In this document: piece by piece, positions 6,811-9,818 of the stretch
How positions within the stretch are numbered: the stretch's first letter is position 1
Layout of the letters: the number at the start of each line of letters is the position of its first letter
The notes under the pieces: generated by a model
What the model saw: only the letters and a program-made list of their open reading frames with translations
Database searches by the model: none
Told to the model about the DNA's origin: nothing
NCBI GenBank assembly: GCA_031254225.1
Contig: JAIRUU010000021.1
Location: 1 to 9,818 of the forward strand
DNA from: Candidatus Elusimicrobium euhamitermitis
Lineage (GTDB): Bacteria; Elusimicrobiota; Elusimicrobia; Elusimicrobiales; Elusimicrobiaceae
Length of the DNA: 9,818 nucleotides
Direction: 5' to 3'
Program-made: the position numbers and the translations under genes

Positions 6811-6850
6811 GAACGTTGTTATAAAACCAAGTTTGGTTCTTTGCCTTATA

Positions 6851-6870
6851 GGCCCCGGAAAGGCGGGGCC
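6851..6870 (+). terminator. GC-rich hairpin, possible weak terminator
   Basis: GGCCCCG (6851-6857) pairs perfectly with CGGGGCC (6864-6870) around a six-base loop, and A6850/T6871 extends the stem. What follows is TTGAATAAAT, not a real T-run, so intrinsic termination is doubtful. It could stop or stabilise transcripts coming from the DUF2400 gene. Confidence 0.35.
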
Positions 6871-6906
6871 TTGAATAAATATACGGCGCATGTTTGTGTT
6901 TCAAAA

Positions 6907-6941
6907 CCCCCTCCCGCGCCCTTCCCATTTCAGGGGGAGGG
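6907..6941. repeat. C-run/G-run hairpin repeat
   Basis: CCCTCCC (6909-6915) pairs with GGGAGGG (6935-6941) over a 19-base loop. It resembles the CCTCC...GGGGGAGG hairpin at 4467-4489 and looks like a member of the same dispersed family. Confidence 0.5.
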
Positions 6942-6969
6942 ACAAAATAGGAGGACGGGGTACCATTTA

Positions 6970-6978
6970 TGTTATAAT
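6970..6978 (+). promoter_or_regulatory. Extended -10 promoter of the oxidoreductase-lpxB unit
   Basis: TGTTATAAT contains a perfect TATAAT (6973-6978) with the TG of an extended -10 one base upstream. No good -35 is seen, which is normal for extended -10 promoters. Transcription would begin near 6985, two or three bases before ATG 6988, giving a leaderless or almost leaderless mRNA. This agrees with the absence of an SD there. Confidence 0.65.
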
Positions 6979-6987
6979 TTTATAAAT

Positions 6988-8049
6988 ATGAAGAAAATTA
7001 AAATAGGCGTAATCGGCGCCGGAAAAATGGGTTCTTTTCACGCAAAAACGCTGTCAAAAATGGAAGGCATGGAACTTGTGGGCGTGGCGGACCCCGACGG
7101 CCTGCGCGCCCAAAAACTCGCCTGGGAATACAACTGCACGCCTTATGAAAGTTATGAAAGTCTGGTAAAACTGGTGGACGCCGTCGTGGTGGCCGCGCCC
7201 ACGCCTCTGCACCATACCGTAGGAATGTACTGTCTTGAGCACGGCGTGCATACGCTGATGGAAAAACCCATAGCCTCCAACATGGCGCAGGCGAAAGAAT
7301 TAATTGAACTGGCCAAAAATAAAAACGTCATTTTCCAGATAGGCCACGTGGAGCGTTTTAACCCAGCGGTAGCGGAAGCTTTTAAATATATTAAAAACCC
7401 CAGGTTCATACAAATCAACCGCCTGGGCCCTTATGACCCGCGCATGGCCGCTGTCGGCGTTGTGCTGGATTTGATGATACACGACATTGACCTTTTGCTT
7501 ACCATGATTAACAGCCCGATTAAAGATATTGAGGCAATAGGCGTAAGCGTATTTTCCGACAACGAAGACATAGCAAACGTGCGTTTTCATTTTGAAAACG
7601 GCGCCATAGCGGACGTTACGGCCAGCCGCGCCAGTTTTGAACGCGCGCGCTATATGCATTTGTACCAGGACGACGCGTATATTTCCGTTGACTTTATGAA
7701 CGCCGGCATTAAACTTTATAAAAAAGAAAAACCGGTTATTAACGACATGAAAGACATTACCGTCATCTACCCGCAGGTTAACAAACAGATGCCCATAACG
7801 TCCGAACTTTTACACTTTAAAGATTCCATTTTAAACGCCACCGCGCCCGCGCCGAGCGGAGAAAGGGGCGGCATGGCCTTGGAAATAGCCATGCTTATTG
7901 AAGAAAAAATCACGCGCTATGATTTGCCAAAAGGAGCAAAATCCGGCCCGGCCACCGCGCCGGGCGCGGTAAAAGCCGTGGTGGACGTTGCGCGCGCGGC
8001 AAAAATCGTTATGGACGAGGCGCTTGGCACTTTCAAGAAAGGTAATTAA
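6988..8049 (+). CDS. Gfo/Idh/MocA family NAD(P)-dependent oxidoreductase, probably lipid A related
   Basis: The 353-residue protein has an N-terminal Rossmann fold with GAGKMG (10-15) and the acidic end of strand 2 (VGVADPD, 31-37). It also has the family motif EKPIA (92-96) with the catalytic-type lysine K93, GHVERFNPA (119-127), and DLMIHDIDLL (161-170), which holds the conserved Asp/His pair of the Gfo/Idh C-terminal domain. Such enzymes oxidise or reduce sugars or sugar nucleotides with NAD(P). The gene ends 2 bp before lpxB, and related oxidoreductase genes sit in lpx clusters of several diderm phyla. GnnA, which oxidises UDP-GlcNAc at C3 for 3-amino lipid A, is one such enzyme, so a UDP-GlcNAc-type substrate is plausible, but no GnnB aminotransferase is visible here. 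The last 40 residues form an Ala-rich tail beyond the usual end. ATG 6988 was chosen because the Rossmann strand starts right after it and a -10 precedes it; upstream in-frame codons run through repeats. Confidence 0.92.
   Translation: MKKIKIGVIGAGKMGSFHAKTLSKMEGMELVGVADPDGLRAQKLAWEYNCTPYESYESLVKLVDAVVVAAPTPLHHTVGMYCLEHGVHTLMEKPIASNMAQAKELIELAKNKNVIFQIGHVERFNPAVAEAFKYIKNPRFIQINRLGPYDPRMAAVGVVLDLMIHDIDLLLTMINSPIKDIEAIGVSVFSDNEDIANVRFHFENGAIADVTASRASFERARYMHLYQDDAYISVDFMNAGIKLYKKEKPVINDMKDITVIYPQVNKQMPITSELLHFKDSILNATAPAPSGERGGMALEIAMLIEEKITRYDLPKGAKSGPATAPGAVKAVVDVARAAKIVMDEALGTFKKGN
8038..8042 (+). promoter_or_regulatory. Shine-Dalgarno site of lpxB
   Basis: AAAGG inside the last codons of the oxidoreductase gene, 9 nt before ATG 8052. 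With the 2-bp gap between the two genes it supports co-transcription and coupled translation. Confidence 0.55.
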
Positions 8050-8051
8050 CT

Positions 8052-9185
8052 ATGGCCACTATTTTTCCCACCAGCAAAAACATCTTAATAGTAGCGGGCG
8101 ATTTGAGCGGCGATTTACACGCCGCAAACCTTGTCCGCGAAATGAAAAAACTTAAAAAAGATTTGGTTATAACCGCCATAGGCGGCAAAAACCTGCAAAG
8201 CGCGGCAGATAATTTTATGTTTGATTTGGTTTCAAAAGGCGCCAGCGGTTTTGTGGCGCCTTTGGTCAAACTGCCGCTTTGGATAAAACTGCTGGGCGAA
8301 GTGCGGAAATATCTTGATACGCAGCACCCCGCGGCAGTCATAACGGTTGATTTTTACGGTTTTAATTCCCAGGTTCTCGGCATGGCAAAGCACCGCAATA
8401 TTCCGGCGTATTATTATGTCGCGCCGCAGGTGTGGGCCAGCAGGCAGTACCGCGCAAAAAGCATAGCCGCCAACACAAAAAAAGCAATAACAATTTTCCC
8501 TTTTGAGCCCGCGTTCCACGCCAAATACGGCGGCAGCGCGGTTTTTTTGGGCAATCCTCTTTTGGATATTATGCCCAGTCCCAAGGAACATATTTTTGAC
8601 GGCGTTTTCCGGCTGGGTCTATTGCCGGGCAGCAGACCCGGCGAGCTGCAAAAACACACGCGGCTTTTTTATAAAACTTATAAAGAAGTCGCCAAAGTTT
8701 TTCCGTCCACAAAAGCGTTTTTATTCTGCGTGCCCGGGTTTGACGACGAGTTTTATTATTCACTGATGGGCGAGAAAAACCAGAACGTCACCCTCGTGCG
8801 CGAGACGGATTACCAAAAACGCGCGGACATGGATTTCCTTATAACCTGTTCCGGCACGGCGACGCTGGAAAACGCGCTGCTCGGCGTGCCCATGCTGGTG
8901 GCGTACAAAATGTCCGCAGTGACGTACAATATCGCAAAAGCTGTTATAAAGGTGCCTTATATTTCGCTTGTAAATATTTTATCCGGCAAAGAAGTGGTAA
9001 AAGAATTTATACAAAATACGGCGACGACAAAAAATCTTGCCGGCGAAGTTATGTCTTATTTCCAAAGCCCGGACAAAATGAAAAAAATGCGCGCGGAGCT
9101 TTTAAAAATCCGCCAGTCGCTGGGCGAGCCAGGCGTGGCAAACCGCGCCGCGCAGTTAATAATAAACGAAGTTTTCCACGAGTAA
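8052..9185 (+). CDS. lpxB: Lipid-A-disaccharide synthase
   Basis: LpxB is a peripheral inner-membrane glycosyltransferase (GT19) that joins UDP-2,3-diacylglucosamine to lipid X to form the lipid A disaccharide. The 377-residue length is typical. Visible motifs are AGDLSGDLHAANL (15-27, the GExSGD-type loop), the Asp of TVDFYGFN (98-105), YYYVAPQVWASR (120-131), IFPFEPAFHAKYGG (148-161), FLGNPLLD (165-172), LGLLPGSRPGEL (188-199), CSGTATLENALLGVPMLVAY (266-285) and PYISLVNILSG (302-312), close to the YVSLPNLLAG seen in the family. One small departure is DFYGFN where many homologues have DxPGFN. It is the second gene of a two-gene unit with the oxidoreductase and has its own SD. A C-run/G-run hairpin starts 12 bp after the stop. 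Its presence indicates LPS of the usual lipid A type. Confidence 0.96.
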   Translation: MATIFPTSKNILIVAGDLSGDLHAANLVREMKKLKKDLVITAIGGKNLQSAADNFMFDLVSKGASGFVAPLVKLPLWIKLLGEVRKYLDTQHPAAVITVDFYGFNSQVLGMAKHRNIPAYYYVAPQVWASRQYRAKSIAANTKKAITIFPFEPAFHAKYGGSAVFLGNPLLDIMPSPKEHIFDGVFRLGLLPGSRPGELQKHTRLFYKTYKEVAKVFPSTKAFLFCVPGFDDEFYYSLMGEKNQNVTLVRETDYQKRADMDFLITCSGTATLENALLGVPMLVAYKMSAVTYNIAKAVIKVPYISLVNILSGKEVVKEFIQNTATTKNLAGEVMSYFQSPDKMKKMRAELLKIRQSLGEPGVANRAAQLIINEVFHE

Positions 9186-9197
9186 GAGACACTATTT

Positions 9198-9222
9198 CCC
9201 CTCGCCCCTTGCGGGAGAGGGG
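9198..9222 (+). terminator. Hairpin after lpxB, possible terminator or repeat
   Basis: CCCCTC (9198-9203) pairs with GAGGGG (9217-9222), and CCC (9205-9207) pairs with GGG (9213-9215), with one mismatch between and a five-base loop. It lies 12 bp after the lpxB stop. No T-run follows (TAGGGGTG), so it may be a dispersed repeat that stabilises the transcript end rather than an intrinsic terminator. Confidence 0.4.
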
Positions 9223-9269
9223 TAGGGGTGAGTGGTAAGCGGAGGAGCGAACCTTATTTAATAACGTCT

Positions 9270-9315
9270 ATTTACCCCTTTCCCCTTCGGGGGTTTCCCC
9301 CTAAAAGGGGGAATT
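9270..9315 (-). repeat. 46-bp dispersed repeat, copy 2 (inverted)
   Basis: This is the exact reverse complement of 6765-6810, with the same two hairpins in mirror order. The two copies bracket the oxidoreductase-lpxB pair about 2.5 kb apart in opposite orientation. Confidence 0.9.
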
Positions 9316-9364
9316 TAGGTTAAGAGAGCGCAGTTGTGGTTGCCGTAACCGCCGTTAGTAGTCT

Positions 9365-9493
9365 GTTAAAAAAATTTCACAGGATTTTGAGACGCTTTTC
9401 AATTTTCTCCGGCCTGAGCAAGTACTTAGGGCGAAGCGTACGGCGAAGGCCGGAAAAATTGAAAAGCGTCCAAAAGCCGAAGAAATTTTTAAC
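9365..9493. repeat. 129-bp palindromic element before the RelA/SpoT-type gene
   Basis: GACGCTTTTCAATTTT (from 9391, arm to 9415) is mirrored by 9447-9470, ending AATTGAAAAGCGTC; the 25- and 24-bp arms differ by one inserted base. Outer segments GTTAAAAAAATTT (9365-9377) and AAATTTTTAAC (9483-9493) also pair, with an imperfect stretch between. The loop (9416-9446) contains GCGAAGCGTACGGCGA. Like the 2042-2230 element, it has AT-rich inner arms and a GC-rich loop, but the arm sequences are different. It ends 63 bp before the next start codon. Confidence 0.8.
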
Positions 9494-9556
9494 AAACGGC
9501 CAAGCGAACGAAGTGAGCGACACAGAAGAAACGCGAAGCGCAGCCGTAAATAAAAT

Positions 9557-9818
9557 ATGACAAAACAAGAAATGCTGGATAAGTTTCGGGCTTATAATCC
9601 CTCCCAAGACATTACTATTCTTGAGAAGGCCTACGACTTCGCCCAAAAAGCCCACTCCGGCCAGCTCCGCGCTTCCGGCGACCCCTATTTTGAAAACCAC
9701 TGCATGGCCGTTGCCGACATTCTGCTTGACCACAAACTTGACATAGAAACAATCTGCGCGGGCCTCCTGCACGATATACTTGAAGACACGCCTTACAAAG
9801 TGGCCGACCTTGAAAAAA
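9557..9818 (+). CDS. RelA/SpoT-type (p)ppGpp synthase/hydrolase, N-terminal HD domain (3' end beyond window)
   Basis: Eighty-seven codons are present before the right edge. The segment MLDKFRAYNPSQD (6-18), ILEKAYDFAQKAHSGQLRAS (21-40), GDPYFENH (41-48) and GLLHDILEDT (69-78) is the start of the HD hydrolase domain of Rel/SpoT proteins, which break down (and in bifunctional members make) the alarmone (p)ppGpp. H48 and the pair H72/D73 match the metal-binding residues of this domain, and E76/D77 match the ED next to them, so the hydrolase half looks intact so far. H48 is followed by Cys where Pro is usual. Whether a synthetase, TGS or ACT domain follows cannot be seen, so relA, spoT, rel or a small HD-only hydrolase all remain possible. 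No SD precedes ATG 9557; M6 is an alternative start. A large palindrome lies just upstream. Confidence 0.88.
   Translation, partial: MTKQEMLDKFRAYNPSQDITILEKAYDFAQKAHSGQLRASGDPYFENHCMAVADILLDHKLDIETICAGLLHDILEDTPYKVADLEK

Larger units (their letters stand above)
6683..6987. other. Intergenic region rich in small hairpins; no gene seen
   Basis: This 305-bp gap holds, in order: a GGCAG/CTGCC hairpin (6696-6708) followed by a GC-rich stretch CCGTAGCGCAGCGTAGGCG, one copy of the 46-bp inverted repeat (6765-6810), an AACCAA/TTGGTT palindrome (6825-6838), a GC-rich hairpin (6851-6870), a C-run/G-run hairpin (6907-6941) and the promoter at 6970-6978. The frame of the downstream gene stays open back to a TTG at 6841, but that extension runs through hairpin repeats and has no homology I recognise. 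Confidence 0.7.
9186..9556. other. Intergenic region of palindromic repeats; no gene seen
   Basis: The 371 bp between lpxB and the RelA/SpoT-type gene hold a hairpin (9198-9222), the second copy of the 46-bp repeat (9270-9315), a large palindrome (9365-9493), and a run of short GCGAA/GAAGCG-like units (9500-9545). Reading frames crossing it in either direction follow the palindrome and resemble no protein I know. Confidence 0.7.

Noticed and set aside
6820..6825. A second extended -10, TGTTATAAA at 6817-6825.
   Set aside because: No gene starts near it, it lies beside the repeat, and it has only a partial match, so I cannot support a promoter.
6841..6987. A 49-codon in-frame extension of the oxidoreductase from a TTG at 6841.
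   Set aside because: It runs through hairpin repeats and the TATAAT promoter, adds Pro-rich low-complexity sequence, and the Rossmann fold begins right after ATG 6988.
9336..9560. A 74-codon plus-strand frame ahead of the RelA/SpoT-type gene.
   Set aside because: It is made almost wholly of the palindromic element and its basic translation reflects repeat sequence.
9377..9772. A 131-codon minus-strand frame opposite the start of the RelA/SpoT-type gene.
   Set aside because: The plus strand carries clear HD-domain motifs, and this frame extends through the palindrome.

Overview
This is a chromosomal stretch from a Gram-negative (diderm) bacterium. It encodes LpxB, which is needed for lipid A, together with a MurE carrying the meso-diaminopimelate signature, so the cell probably makes LPS and DAP-type peptidoglycan. 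Base composition is moderate, with GC-rich codons mixed with many AAA/TTT runs, and intergenic gaps are full of small palindromic repeats. That style, plus a lipid A pair made of a Gfo/Idh/MocA gene and lpxB, would fit a lineage such as Elusimicrobiota or a related phylum. This placement is a low-confidence guess. There are no tRNA, rRNA, CRISPR, IS or phage genes.

Layout. From 1 to 5924 all genes read leftwards (minus strand). In transcription order they are murE (4494-5924), murD (3045-4439), a nitroreductase-family flavoprotein (2343-2891), an ECF sigma factor (1511-2005) and a membrane-anchored VWA protein of the YfbK type (1514 to beyond the left edge). From 5936 onward genes read rightwards: a TIGR02757/DUF2400 protein (5936-6682), a Gfo/Idh/MocA oxidoreductase (6988-8049), lpxB (8052-9185), and the first 87 codons of a RelA/SpoT-type HD protein (9557 to the right edge). 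The strand switch lies between murE and the DUF2400 gene, whose start codons are separated by only 11 bp.

How the genes work together. murE and murD are cytoplasmic steps of peptidoglycan precursor synthesis, and the oxidoreductase-lpxB pair looks like a lipid A unit, so the centre of the window concerns envelope building. The sigma gene and the VWA gene overlap by ATGA and look like a coupled regulator/membrane-partner pair. The VWA protein has a short cytoplasmic N-terminus, one membrane span and an outward-facing VWA domain. This could be an envelope-sensing system in which the N-terminus holds the sigma factor; that role is inference.

Intergenic DNA. All three gaps over 300 bp carry palindromic repeats. 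These are a 189-bp element with 31-bp terminal inverted repeats (2042-2230), a 46-bp sequence present twice in exact inverted orientation on either side of the oxidoreductase-lpxB pair (6765-6810 and 9270-9315), and a large palindrome just before the RelA/SpoT-type gene (9365-9493). A further 136-bp element with GTCATTCTGAG ends sits between murD and the nitroreductase gene. Several genes lack a Shine-Dalgarno sequence, and one has a perfect extended -10 placed so that its mRNA would start almost at the start codon.
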